Source of the DNA: Symsagittifera roscoffensis
Lineage: Eukaryota; Xenacoelomorpha; Acoela; Convolutidae
DNA length: 64,000 nt
Reading direction: 5' to 3'
NCBI RefSeq assembly: GCF_963678635.1
Contig: NC_087064.1
Location: forward strand, 40,889,165 to 40,953,164
Part shown: positions 1 through 9,662 of the stretch, in pieces
How positions within the stretch are numbered: position 1 is the first letter of the stretch
Layout of the letters: each line of letters begins with the position of its first letter
The notes under the pieces: model-generated
What the model was told of the DNA's origin: nothing
The model's input: only the letters and a program-made list of their open reading frames with translations
The model's database searches: none
Position numbers and translations under genes: made by a program

Positions 1-1045
1 GAGAAAAAGCGCGTGGAAGCAGATATCGTAAAAAAAACTACATTTCAAATTATCTGTCTTGTTTTTGCATAAATACAATCAGCTATTTCAGTAAAATGAG
101 TTCCTGAATTTTCATGACTCAAGTAGTCAACGCACTTGAGTCTCGAATGACAACATGCACGTAATACTATTTATACAAAGAAATTGTGCATTTTTTGCAA
201 AAACGGGATTATTTTTTTTTAATTTAAATTTTAATTAGCTTATGATTTTTTGATCTAATAAAAACTTCACTTAGAGTTTCGAAAAAAAAAACAAAGTTTT
301 TTTTTATAAGAATCATATGACGCAGGCGGAGTTTTTTTTCAATATCTTCCTCTCAATGTTTCAATCCTAAATGTAATTTTTAAAATAAGTTTGAATACTT
401 ACTGCTTTTTTAGCAATTGGTTTTATCGATTTCATTCGAGAAAGAAACGAATTGCTAATTCACAAAGCTTTTGAGAAAACTGTTGAGTTGTTAAATCGAG
501 GGGTCGTTTCAGTCGGCTCTAATTTTGAGAACACGTTGCTTTTAATTACTTACCTTCCTCTTTTGAATTTTACTATTCTCTAGTTTTTCAATTTCGGAAA
601 AGTTAAGCCCAAAAAAATCAATCGGTACGCTTTTGAACAAACAGAATTAGCTCAATTCATAGGGAAAAAGCCCGTTGATGCAAATATTGGAGAAAATCTA
701 CATTTCAATCTTTTTGCCACTTCCACATATGTGAAAAACCAATCCGTTTTTTGGAAAAACATTAAAAGACATACTTGTTTTACACAAGCCATGGTATGTG
801 ATAACTTCCACATACCCTGATTTGGGTTAAAAATTTATGCCATTAGTTGTTTTTGCAAAGTATGGATTACTTTTATTTAATTTTGTTTTCTTTTAACTCA
901 TTATTGACTGTAAGTTGATTTTGGGCAATCATGCGACCCAATTTAATTGGATCTAATGGAAATCTTACTCGGAAATTCGAAACAAAAAAATAATTGCTTG
1001 AAATTTTTTTTTCGAGAATCATATGACACAGACCGAAATAATTAG
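1..1045. repeat. Diverged direct repeat, two copies
   Basis: Bases 1-345 and about 660-1045 align as diverged copies. Both open with an AAAAAGC.CG stretch followed by CTACATTTCAA, both have a TTTTGCAAA...GGATTA block (about 191-210 and 849-868), and both end with AATCATATGAC(G/A)CA (about 311 and 1017). Spacing grows from about 660 to 705 because of small insertions in the second copy. No coding potential is convincing; the short ORFs here are AT-rich chance frames. It is probably part of an old repeat or satellite. Confidence 0.6.
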
Positions 1046-1280
1046 GTTCATCAGTTTTTCAGTTTTTTGATTAGTTTTGTATATTTTCTGCTGTCTCAGA
1101 AATTGGTATTATGTCAGATAAAAAAAGACGACTATATTATTATTATTCAATACATTATTATATTATTACATTCAATACTTCAACTCAAAGTTGATTCTCG
1201 AATTAAATTTTATTTTTTTCATTATGATTTACACAAAAGATATTTTTGTTTGCTTAAAAATTATGTAGCTTCCTTTATTA

Positions 1281-1640
1281 ATATTTTTAGCTTCAATTGG
1301 CAGCTTCAACCTATTGCAGTTCTTTAATTGTAGTGGTAGAATAAAATTCTCAAAAAAAATTCTTACGAGAAAAAATTATTACCCGATTAATGTGTTTCAA
1401 TTTTATAGGCGTATATTGATTTGTAAAGAAAAGCTAACAAAGTGTAAAAGACATGCTGTTTCAAAACAATTATCACCTATCATTTTATTACTTATTAGGA
1501 ATTAATTTTCTTTTGTCGGAAATTTTTTGTTGCTTTTGTTTTGTTGTTTTTATGGATATCACAAAATAACAGGGATAGCAAGCCACTGAGCGAGCAGCAC
1601 AGATTGTTCCGACCAAAATAATTAAAGAAATAATAATTTT
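1281..1640. repeat. Flank repeat, left copy
   Basis: This segment, left of element A, is a diverged copy of 20827-21190, just right of element A. Shared landmarks in the same order are CAATTGGCAGCTTC, ACCTATTGCA, CGAGAAAAAATT, TTTTGTCGG(T)AAATTTTTT, CACAAAA and GCAGCACA/GTAGCACA followed by TGTTCC. The right copy has an extra block near 20860-20910. It is non-coding as far as I can see. The same repeat on both sides means A and its target sit between two direct copies of an older repeat. 1641-1958 holds nothing recognisable apart from A-rich runs. Confidence 0.6.
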
Positions 1641-1958
1641 CTTTTCAGATTAGTCTAGTTTTTCTGCGTGATGTGATGAAAGAATTTGACGTAAAGCCTT
1701 AAACTAGGCATATTCGACAGTCATAGTTTTATAGGCAAATTGGACCAAAAGTTTTAACAAGAAAAAAAAAAACAAAAAAAAAACAAAAAAGATTAAAAAT
1801 CTGAAATAGTTCGAAGTTTTTGGTTCCTGAAATGGTTCTTGAAAGCTCTTTTTTATCTGCTTAGAGCTAAGTTGTCAGGGCGGGCTTAAACTCATCATAA
1901 ATAAGCTCTTGTAAGCCTAACGGCCGGCTTTTTTCGTTGCCATATTTTTTAAGTTTAT

Positions 1959-2369
1959 TGAGTTATGACCGATGTGGTATAACTCATAGAGTAATTTCGG
2001 ATAGGGTACACCGTCTGCTCGTCACGCTATCTTATTTTCGGCCGGATAGATTCGTGCAACTTCTTAGTCTAATACCGATCCTAATCTTACTCTTATACTT
2101 TCTAGTCTCAGGGTGTTTAACTAGTCTCTGCTAGGCTCAATAGATCTAGGGTATACTGGTTTGTTGCGGCTGCTGAAGTTCTCTTGGAGAGACAACTAAT
2201 TTCTAAGTTAAATTCAAATCTCTCTGGTGCTGAAATTACAAGTAATTTCAGCACTTACAAATAAGTGGGTTGTTAGTTAGATGGATTATGATTGGTTAAT
2301 ATTAAATACTTTACAGTGGTAAAATATCCAATTTATCCAATCATAAAATATAGTTTAGATCAGGTTCCA
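1959..2369 (-). repeat. Element A 3' LTR (left copy)
   Basis: 411 bp, TGAGTTATGACC to ATCAGGTTCCA on the plus strand. It is the same length as 20353-20763, and I count only two differences (near 1971 and 2077 here: G in this copy, A in the other). Both lie in CpG sites, so the right copy reads CA where this one reads CG. The left flank ends in TTAT, matching the bases after the right LTR. On the element's strand it is preceded by a short purine tract (GGATGGG, complement of 2370-2376), the candidate polypurine tract. Confidence 0.93.
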
Positions 2370-3977
2370 CCCATCCGGATTTTACAGAGTTTTTAGAATT
2401 ATCTTTCTGCAGTTCAAAGGATGGATGATGAACGTTGGTATTTGGCGAACATCATATTCTTGTGCGGTTTCTCTTGTTAAAGAAGTTCCAGGACGCTGGA
2501 GTTAGGGACATCAATCGTTGTGTCGTCTTGTGACAACGACTGTGTTCCCCAATGAAATCAATCTGATTTCAAAATGGTTTGCTATGACGGGTTTTTCTGT
2601 ATTATGTAGAGAACTTGTTTTGTGTTCAACCTCGTCTGGGAATGGCGTGGAGATCGTGTGTGGAAGGGATTCTTCGTAACACGGATCTGTACGTATACTT
2701 GAACATCGCGGTGGTCATTGGTCTAGTTCAATGAAGTCCTTTTCTGCGAAGTCAAGTCGTACTCTAAATCCTTTGAGTTTGTGATTAAGGACGGCATATC
2801 GGTTGTGGTTAGCCATTCTTGTTCGAGTGGTGTGATGGAATCATTTTGTCTTTGGATGTTTGTCTTTGTTGTTGTGTGTTGATCTATATACTGCAAGGTA
2901 TGATTTACATTTTTTAAAATTTTATTAGTTCGGTTTTTTAATCACGAATTTAGTTAGTTGTTTTCACAAAAGCATTTTGTTTTAGTTCGGTTATTTTGAA
3001 GAGTTACTCACCCTTGAGTACCTCTTATTAAAAATAGAAGTGTGGTCACAAAGCGTGGATGTAGCGCGGTGGGTTAGGCCGGCTATAGAGCATGCTCAGG
3101 ACGTCCTCTCTGGTTGGTTAGGCCAGGAGTGGGAGTATGATTTCGTGCGGTTTCTTTGAGAGGTCCTGTTATGTGATAACGTTTTATGTTGGGTTTATGT
3201 TGGTCTTTCTTATGTTTCTTTTGGTTGTGTCCTTTTTTCAAAAATCAAATTGTTTTTAATATGGGTTTGTCTTGCGACTTTTTTGTGTTTTATTATTTCT
3301 TTCTTAGACTTTATAATAGTCTTCAAAAGAACAAATTATCCAGTTTCAAACTGGTTAATCCAGTTTGGGTACCGTTGGTTTTCTTTTCTTAGTCATGCTG
3401 TTATTTTATGATTTGCGGTGTTTAGTAAGCTGCGTTGGTTAGTTTGATTTAGTATATAATTCCTTTCCAACCGGGTTAAAGGAAAATTTGAAACTTGTTA
3501 TCGTGTGTTAGAGTTGTTGAGTGTGAAAACTTGAAACTTAAAATCATTATTTAAACAATTCTTTGTGGGCGAGCTGTGCGAAATTGGATAGAATTCTTGT
3601 GCGAGTGAATGAAAGTATCAAAAGCTTAGTACTGCATTTTCATTTTATCAATTTATTACATAGAATTTCAAATTTACTGCTGTTTTGGGGGAAAAGTAAA
3701 GTTATAAATTTTCATCGTAATTAAATTTACTGCTTTATGGGGAAATAATTTATAAATTAGTTTACTACATTTGATATGAATTTTATCATATTATCTTGTG
3801 TAAAATATTAATGAAGTTTAGAAGAATTTTAACAAGCTTATTTTTTCTTTTTCTTTTTCTGTTTTTTGCAGATGATCGTGGTATGAAGACTAGAAATGTA
3901 AAAGAAACATGAATAAAGAATGGTTAGTACTAATTTAAATTTATTAGTTAAGAATATTTTTAAATTAGACTTACATG
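2370..3977 (-). other. Element A 3' non-coding tract
   Basis: About 1.6 kb between the accessory ORF and the 3' LTR with no convincing frame. A block at about 3055-3130 (TAGCGCGG...GGCTATAGAG.. .TGCTCAG.ACGTCC) reappears in element B at about 22655-22725. This shows that the 3' tract is a family feature and that B retains it. A short tRNA-box-A-like string occurs in that block, but there is no box B, so I do not call a tRNA. Confidence 0.6.
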
Positions 3978-4553
3978 TTAATCGCCTGGGAAAAAGCCGT
4001 GGGGGAAGATGTCGTGTATCATGTCCGATGTTGTTAGTAATTTTGCTAGTATGCGAATGATGTTTTTAGTTTGGAGCAGTGGCCAAAGCAATTGAAGTGC
4101 TTTAATGGTTTTTAGTTCTTCGGTGCCTACTGCAAACTCATAAGGTGTGTTTTGAATGAGGTTATATATTTTGTGATTATATTTAGTATTGTGAATAAAT
4201 TCTAATATTGGGATAAATTCATGTGGAATAAGGAAGGGTCTGGACTCTTCGGCGTTAAAGGTCTTCGTGATGGGACAAAATATTTACATTTGTGTTACTG
4301 GGTCATAATAGCGGAGGATGCCGTGGAGGTTAGTATCCTTGATGCAATAGGTGAAATTAAGAAAATATGGTGAAGTGTACTTCGAGTTAAGAAACTGAAA
4401 ACGATGGTGTGGTTGTCTTGATGGAGTATGTAAATCAAAGCGATTTTGTATGAAGCGATAGTATGCATATGTATGAGTCTGTTTAGTGTGTAACATAATG
4501 TCGTGTGAACAGTGCAAATCTTGTTCATGTGGTGCAAGGAAGTGAAAGGTTAG
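3978..4553 (-). pseudogene. C-terminal extension of the 3' accessory ORF frame
   Basis: The frame of the 406-codon ORF continues unbroken past its TGA (4554-4556) for about 89 codons to a TAA (4284-4286), then about 101 more codons to a TAA at 3978-3980. Such openness in AT-rich DNA is unlikely by chance, so the protein probably was about 598 residues with two premature stops in this copy. The extension is rich in His, Ile, Leu and Phe (for example a stretch with QNTPYEFAVGTEE and LQLLWPLL) and looks like a folded domain. No family is recognised. An overlapping ATG-started frame (4295-4537) is a shadow. Confidence 0.6.
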
Positions 4554-5774
4554 TCAAAATAACTGAAATTTGTCTTTAAATTTTTCGTAAGCTTGAATAT
4601 CATTTAGTGCTTCAGAAATGATGTGATCATATTTTCTATCAAAAATATTAAGTGTGAATACATATGACGTTTTGATGAAAAAATTTTCTGTTAGTTGTGG
4701 GTTAGCGAAGCCGTCGTCATGTAGAAACTGGTCTAGATTAGCTCGGATGATATTATGGTCGTAATATTCTATTGTAAATTTGTTAGCACGAGGTGCAGTG
4801 AATGTTTTTAGTAATTTTTTAAATCCTATATAAGTAAATTGTCTAGGTGTTAGTGTTGCGGTGAGTCTATATAGCATATCTTTATTCTTTTCTATATTGT
4901 CATGAGTACTAGATAGTGGCAGGCAAAGGGGATTAGTAAAATGGTAATATGCTGTCCAGTGAAGTGTGGGCATTAAAACATGTTCATCTACAAAACTACG
5001 TGTGTCGTTAGTGTCGTTAGGTGTGTTTAATGTATATTGTGGGAATGAGGGTAAGGTGATTGCTAGAAAATCTTTCTTGTTGGTGTGTTGTGGGTGATTA
5101 ATATATTCGCAGGCTGTTCCGGGTTTGGTCGGGAATGGGTGATACGGGAATTTTCGTTTAAAAGTGCGATAAGCTCGGTGAGTGCTATTCGATGTTTCGG
5201 TGGATGTGGATGATTGTGCTAATGATGCAGTGTAAGCTGAGGAGGGTCTAGGAGTAGGTGGGTTTGAGGATTTTATTGTGGATGAAATTTGATGTATGGT
5301 GAGGGTGTTAGGGTGTATTAACTGCTGTTGTAGGGTGATGAAATTATCGAGTTCCTGGGAAATTTGGGGGGTATCTGGAGAATTATTAGATGATCGGTCG
5401 GAACGAAGTGGAGAGTAGGTTGGGGTTACTTGCGAAGCATAAGAAGGAGTGGAAACGGATGGGAGTGGATTATTTGGTGGGATTGGTTGACAAGGGGGTT
5501 TTGAAAAAATTGAGGAGTTGGTTTGAAAATTATTGGATGGAGATGGTTCGGAGTCTGCAAATTCGTCAGGGGTTTCTATATTAAAGTTCTTAAGTTGTGA
5601 GATGGAGTATAAAACTGAAATATCTGAGTTAGTATCCGAACTCGTGCTTGATGATATATTAATGGTTGGAAAATTGGGTGGTGGGAAAGCAAAAAGTGGG
5701 ATTATTGGGATTGGAGTGTGGAGGTTGGTTGGGTGGGAATTTGAGCGGTGTAGGGATCCAAGTTGTCGGCTCAT
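4554..5774 (-). CDS. 3' accessory ORF of element A (unknown function)
   Basis: Uninterrupted 406-codon ORF starting MSRQLGSLHRS and lying downstream of the envelope-like region, where gypsy elements normally end. Residues about 1-205 are low-complexity Ser/Thr/Pro/Asn-rich, probably disordered. Residues about 205-406 look globular with aromatic and charged residues and no transmembrane segment or signal peptide. I do not recognise the family. Its ATG overlaps the stop of the envelope frame as ATGA (5771-5774). The diverged copy D has the same start (MSRQ, 63568) and the same ATGA overlap. This points to a real, translationally coupled gene. A regulatory, capsid-like or RNA-binding role would be guesswork. 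Confidence 0.75.
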   Translation of the reverse strand: MSRQLGSLHRSNSHPTNLHTPIPIIPLFAFPPPNFPTINISSSTSSDTNSDISVLYSISQLKNFNIETPDEFADSEPSPSNNFQTNSSIFSKPPCQPIPPNNPLPSVSTPSYASQVTPTYSPLRSDRSSNNSPDTPQISQELDNFITLQQQLIHPNTLTIHQISSTIKSSNPPTPRPSSAYTASLAQSSTSTETSNSTHRAYRTFKRKFPYHPFPTKPGTACEYINHPQHTNKKDFLAITLPSFPQYTLNTPNDTNDTRSFVDEHVLMPTLHWTAYYHFTNPLCLPLSSTHDNIEKNKDMLYRLTATLTPRQFTYIGFKKLLKTFTAPRANKFTIEYYDHNIIRANLDQFLHDDGFANPQLTENFFIKTSYVFTLNIFDRKYDHIISEALNDIQAYEKFKDKFQLF

Positions 5775-6331
5775 CGTGAGCTTAAAAAATGATTATTTTG
5801 AGACTGAAAAGCGGTGGTATGGGGTTGTTCTATAATTTGTTCATATGTATTATCATCTTGTGAATGATGTGTCATTATATGTTGTGTGGGATTTTGTGAT
5901 ATATTTTGTCAAAAATTTGGGTTATGTGTTATTGCTAGGTTTCGGAAATTACGTGGGACTAAGGAAAATGGATGGTTATGTGGTAGGGGTGGCAACTGTG
6001 TCTGGTAAGTGTTACTTCTATGTTATTATGTTCTTCGTCGTACGTGTTCTGTCTTGTCGCTATTTTTGTATTACATTCTTTTATTTGTGCGTCTAGAAGA
6101 ATTTTGTTTATTGATGAAGAAAAAATTCCAAAAAATCCTGCAAACAGTATGCGTGCTACACTTGCTTGTCTATTTACTTGTGTGTGTATAGCGCATGTGT
6201 TATAGATTCCTTTTAAAAGTGAAAAAAGAAATCCTATAAAGTTAAACATTGCGTATAGGATAGTTAATTTTTCTAAGATGTAATAGGGCCATCCTAGAAA
6301 ATCGAGAATTTCATTTTTTAGGGTAACAAAG
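5771..6331 (-). pseudogene. env: Envelope-like C-terminal membrane anchor and cytoplasmic tail
   Basis: The frame at 5959-6249 begins with a hydrophobic stretch (MFNFIGFLFSLL...), followed by a second hydrophobic patch (ILFAGFFGIFSS). This fits a fusion-loop/anchor or transmembrane region near the end of a glycoprotein. The following tail shifts frame near 5990, carries a TGA at 5909-5911, then runs open to a TGA at 5771-5773 that overlaps the accessory ATG. Copy D shows the same order (about 63060-63570), including a tail with EQI(I/V)EQPHT. Calling this env rests on position, topology and collinearity, not on a database match. Confidence 0.55.
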
Positions 6332-6856
6332 CTAAAAAATATTTAGAGGTGAAATATCTTGAGGTCTGTATTTTTCACCGTTTAGATATATATAGTCTTT
6401 AATGTCTTTAAAATATCCGCTATAATCTTGTGTATAAATATCTGCAAATCCTGCGGTTTCGGCAAGTTTTCGTAAATTTTGATCAATTGATTGTCTTTGT
6501 ATAGTGTCCATTTGTGTTAATAGTTCTTGGAATTGTTGTGTTCTAATGTGGTGTTGGATATCTGATTTTGAATATTTTCCAATTGATTGTAAATCAATAT
6601 TTGTATTACGAGCAATAGCTTTGATGCTTTCGGGTAAAAGTTTTTTGAGTGATTGCATTAGCGTAGGGTATGGATTAAGAAGATAATATTTATCTTCATA
6701 AGGGTTCAATTGTACTACATTGTGGCTATTGTTTTGATCCACATGGGACTGCGGCATCCCAAAAATATGCTCGTCGTGAAAGTGTGTCAACAAAATGTAC
6801 CTTAATTTTATAAAATATAGGAATTCTTTTATAGCAGCGTTTATCTTCAAAAACAT
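6332..6856 (-). pseudogene. env: Envelope-like ectodomain segment (membrane-proximal)
   Basis: 174-codon open frame without cysteines, rich in polar and helix-forming residues (for example SIDQNLRKLAETAG), consistent with the helical membrane-proximal part of a fusion glycoprotein. Copy D keeps a clearly homologous stretch (62725-62940: SIDQNLQKLAETAV). The first ~45 residues read through a hydrophobic region that D does not obviously share, so the listed ATG is probably internal and the true frame enters from upstream. 6857-7055 continues the glycoprotein in another frame (D equivalent 62360-62520, with a shared ELERTQ and LQSLAL). Confidence 0.5.
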
Positions 6857-7055
6857 ATAGTGGTGATACTTTTTTGGTACAAGTTTAAAACCATAAAATG
6901 TTTCCTTCGTAGTCTAGAAAATTTGATCTAATTCCTGACAATAAATATCCTGCGTAGGGTATTTTTAATCCTGCTAGTGCGAGTGATTGTAGGATTTGTG
7001 TCCTTTCTAATTCGCATAGTTGGTGGAGTGTTTCTAATTCGGAGAGTGACATTTC

Positions 7056-7697
7056 TTAAAAAATTCGACTAATCGTGTAGTCTAACTTCATATCTAAGTG
7101 GATATCATAGTGGATATTACCAAAATAAGTGTTATTCATTAGTGATAGTTCTTGTAAACGTGTACTTCTAGTGTCATGTGGCTTTAGTTTTCCACCAGGT
7201 TGACTATTGCTTTTTTGAAAGTTAACTGGTATATATGATGTTCCTTCGTTTAGAGGGTGACCAGTGGTCATGTCGAAACCTTTTTCGTATTCAACTAGTA
7301 TTTCAGAATATTGTGTTTTGTAAAGTGGGTTCCTGTATTTGCATGCGATTTCTGTTTCTTGATATATTTGGAAACGTGTTAATTTATTTTCTATATTATG
7401 GATATTTCGGAAATCAGTACTTTGTTTTCGTGATGGATGGACTTGTTCATATGGAATTAATTCTATAAAATATTTTTCGTGAAATTTTATCATTCGAGCG
7501 TGTTTTTTTGCTACTTGAAATGTTGTGCATGTATCTTCGGGAAACCAAACAATTGTTGCTTGTGTCCGTGTTGTAGGATCACAATAACCTTGATCGTTTT
7601 TACAAGGTAATCTAATTCCTTGATAGATCATTGTGTTGTCAGATAAATCTCGTGTGAGTTGTATTTTTTCGAGTTGTTTTTTCCAATCGAAAAACAT
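7056..7697 (-). pseudogene. env: Envelope-like ectodomain segment (central, Cys-containing)
   Basis: 213-codon frame with an LPC...GYC...TIVWF...C arrangement in its first ~60 residues. This resembles the Pro-Cys/Gly-x-Cys/Trp/Cys pattern I associate with class III-type glycoproteins of Jingchuvirales (chuviruses), which are also found captured in LTR elements; this assignment is from memory and unverified. The frame ends at TAA 7056-7058 right after RIF; copy D has CAA at this codon (62347-62349) followed by the same EM. This directly shows that the stop interrupts a longer protein. Confidence 0.5.
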
Positions 7698-8359
7698 TTT
7701 TTCTTGATATCCTTTGTTTTTTGTGTCTGCTTTGCAGTTTGATGGATTATTTATACCAATGTGTGGTATTCAGTGCTTATCGTGTATGTCATAAGTTAAT
7801 CTTCCGTGTGCGGCGCTGTATGGGTATTTTTCATCTAGTTTTATATGTCCTTGGTATCTTTCAAGTTCTGCTTGATGTACAGAATCGGCAAAGACTTGAA
7901 AATATACTAGTTTTCTGTCGGTGTTTTTATTTCTTGCGATATTTAGTCTGAGTAGCTCGTTTTTACAATCATCGGGATTTAGATGTAAAGTCGTTCTATA
8001 TTACTTTGGTAGAATGATTCGTGGTCAAGTCGGTTTTTATTTCCGTTTGAAACTTGTGAACAATTTACTTTCTTTTCGGAAAATGTTGCTGTAAATTTAT
8101 ATCCTAGGACTGTTGTTGCTCGGGCTTTTGAATACAGTGTCGCTATTACATTTGTAGTTTCTATAGCTTGTGGTTCTGTTTCGCATTGTGATACTTGATT
8201 TATTGCATATTTGTGTAGTGTTTTTTGCTCATTTCCTTCACAATCGTAGTGTGTTACTAATAAGTCCTGGGGTCCTGTGCGGGGAGAGGGATTTGTGTTT
8301 TGATCGGAAAATATTGGAAAAAAGATTTGTTGAAATATCAATATTTTTAGAATATACAT
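7698..8359 (-). pseudogene. env: Envelope-like N-terminal region with possible signal peptide
   Basis: The frame at 7979-8359 (126 codons) starts with a hydrophobic stretch (MYILKILIFQQIFFPIFS) that could be a signal peptide or buried start. It is followed by NPSPRTGP and a YDC motif, then further Cys at HVSQC-like and NCSQ positions (one potential N-glycosylation site). About 7715-7978 continues the protein in a second frame after a shift near 7985 (shared NPDDCKNE here, DPEDCKNE in D). D has NPSPRTGP at about 61120-61145. Mature-protein boundaries cannot be set. Confidence 0.5.
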
Positions 8360-8738
8360 GTGTATGATAATCCTGAGTATGGGTTATAAAATGTGATGTA
8401 ACCAATTGTCTTTTGGTATATCTGTCGTACTTATATATTACTTCAGTTGTTATAAATGGTGGTGGTAGCGATTGAGCTGTAATATTGGGTGGGTTTAATG
8501 GGTAAGGATGTTGAACAATGTTGTTAAGTTTAATTGTGATTTCGAATTTTAATTGTAGACTATTTTGTTGGAGTATTTGGATGTTAAGTTCACGAATGTC
8601 TTCGTGGATGTCTTGTTTATATTGTAGTATATTGAGTGCCCAATTGTGGAGTCGGTTACTTTCTGGATGTTGTCCAAATAATGGTGGGGGTGCTGTGAAC
8701 GTGTTCCAATTTAATCTTAAAGGGATATTTGTTGATGA
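8360..8738 (-). other. Linker between P/T-rich ORF and envelope-like N-terminus
   Basis: About 380 bp with no ORF of note on the element strand. The 165-codon plus-strand frame at 8518-9015 is a shadow of the minus-strand P/T-rich ORF. Copy D has a matching interval (about 60600-61040). It may be decayed coding sequence joining the P/T-rich ORF to the glycoprotein. Confidence 0.4.
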
Positions 8739-9479
8739 TTATTCTCGATATCTAGCGTCGAGGTTATTTGGAAAATTTAGGGGGAAAGGCGTCGGTGAAA
8801 TCTGGCTTATTGATGGTGTTGATGGTAGTGATAATGTTTCTGGTAGTGATGATGATGTTGTTGTATCCGTAGAAACATCTATTGGGTCATTTATTAAATT
8901 TGGTTCACCTTGTGTGAATGAGTGTGTTGTCCAATATGGTAGTCGTGATGTTTGGTTGGGGGGATTGAAGGGATTGTCACGTATTTGTTCAGATGTTGGT
9001 GTTGAACCTAAGTAATCTGAGGGTATACTTGAGGTGCTACGTTGTGAAAGAAGTGTAGGGGTTTCTGGTAATGTGCTATTTGGGTTTTCTGGAGTAATTG
9101 GTGATGGGGATTGGGGTATATCAAAATGAACTCGGGGGGTATGAAAATTTCTATTTCGTCGTGGATCTATAATTTGTCTATTTATTTCATTTGTTTTTTG
9201 ATTTTGACTAATGTGTCTTATTCTACTTAATTCTTGTGGCATTATTGGGTATAAATTATATGTTGGTTCACTTAGGGGTGCTGGTCGCTGAACTGGTTCG
9301 GATAAGCGGGCGTGTTGTTCTTCAAAAGTGTATGGGTTATCTTGGAAGGAAATTTGTGTGGATGTTTGGGGGTTTTGGGTAGTTGTAGGTATTGTCGGGT
9401 TTTCTTGGGATGATGTCGGTGAAGACTGATTGTGTGATTGTTGGTTTTTGAAAATATTTTGATTGATTTTTCCTAGTGA
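8739..9479 (-). CDS. P/T/S-rich, possibly surface-exposed ORF
   Basis: The ATG-started frame is 8739-9242 (167 codons), but the same frame is open without a stop back to about 9479, giving about 245 codons very rich in Pro, Thr, Ser, Asn and Gln (for example PETPTLLSQRST, LPETLSLPSTP). Such mucin-like composition suits a heavily O-glycosylated stalk or a disordered tail. In D the equivalent region (60360-60600) keeps the LGSTPTSEQI-like and HTFSQGEPN-like landmarks but is broken. It follows two membrane segments (9480-9662), so it may be the soluble part of one membrane protein. Confidence 0.5.
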   Translation of the reverse strand, partial: SLGKINQNIFKNQQSHNQSSPTSSQENPTIPTTTQNPQTSTQISFQDNPYTFEEQHARLSEPVQRPAPLSEPTYNLYPIMPQELSRIRHISQNQKTNEINRQIIDPRRNRNFHTPRVHFDIPQSPSPITPENPNSTLPETPTLLSQRSTSSIPSDYLGSTPTSEQIRDNPFNPPNQTSRLPYWTTHSFTQGEPNLINDPIDVSTDTTTSSSLPETLSLPSTPSISQISPTPFPLNFPNNLDARYRE

Positions 9480-9662
9480 AAAAATTTATGTTTATTGTAG
9501 TATTCTCCAAGGAAAAGAATTAAAAGGATTGTTGCTAAGGCGAATGTGATTATTGCCTTTTTTTATACATTTGCACATTGTCAATATAAGGGATGATAAA
9601 AATGTTATAAAAATAACAAATAGTAAAAAAATATCTGTTCTACTAAAAATTGTTCGTATCAT
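9480..9662 (-). CDS. Small two-helix membrane segment upstream of P/T-rich ORF
   Basis: Starts at an ATG (9660-9662) as MIRTIFSRTDIF, then a hydrophobic helix (LLFVIFITFLSSLIL), a CKCIKK basic turn, a frame change at an A7 run, and a second helix (FALATILLILFLGEYYNKH). Copy D conserves both (about 59755-59850), with the shared pattern LATxLxIxFxGEYYxxH. The frame then meets TAG 9473-9475 and a shift at an A5 run before joining the P/T-rich ORF. Conservation between diverged copies argues that these helices are real. They may be the N-terminus of the envelope precursor or a separate viroporin-like protein (inference). Confidence 0.45.

Noticed and set aside
3055-3130. tRNA- or SINE-like box A string (TAGCGCGGTGGGTTAGG)
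   Set aside because: No box B and no cloverleaf. The block is shared with element B as part of the family's 3' tract.
8518-9015. 165-codon plus-strand ORF (Gly/Val/Ser/Asp-rich)
   Set aside because: Antisense shadow of the P/T-rich minus-strand ORF, which is the one in register with element A's gene order.
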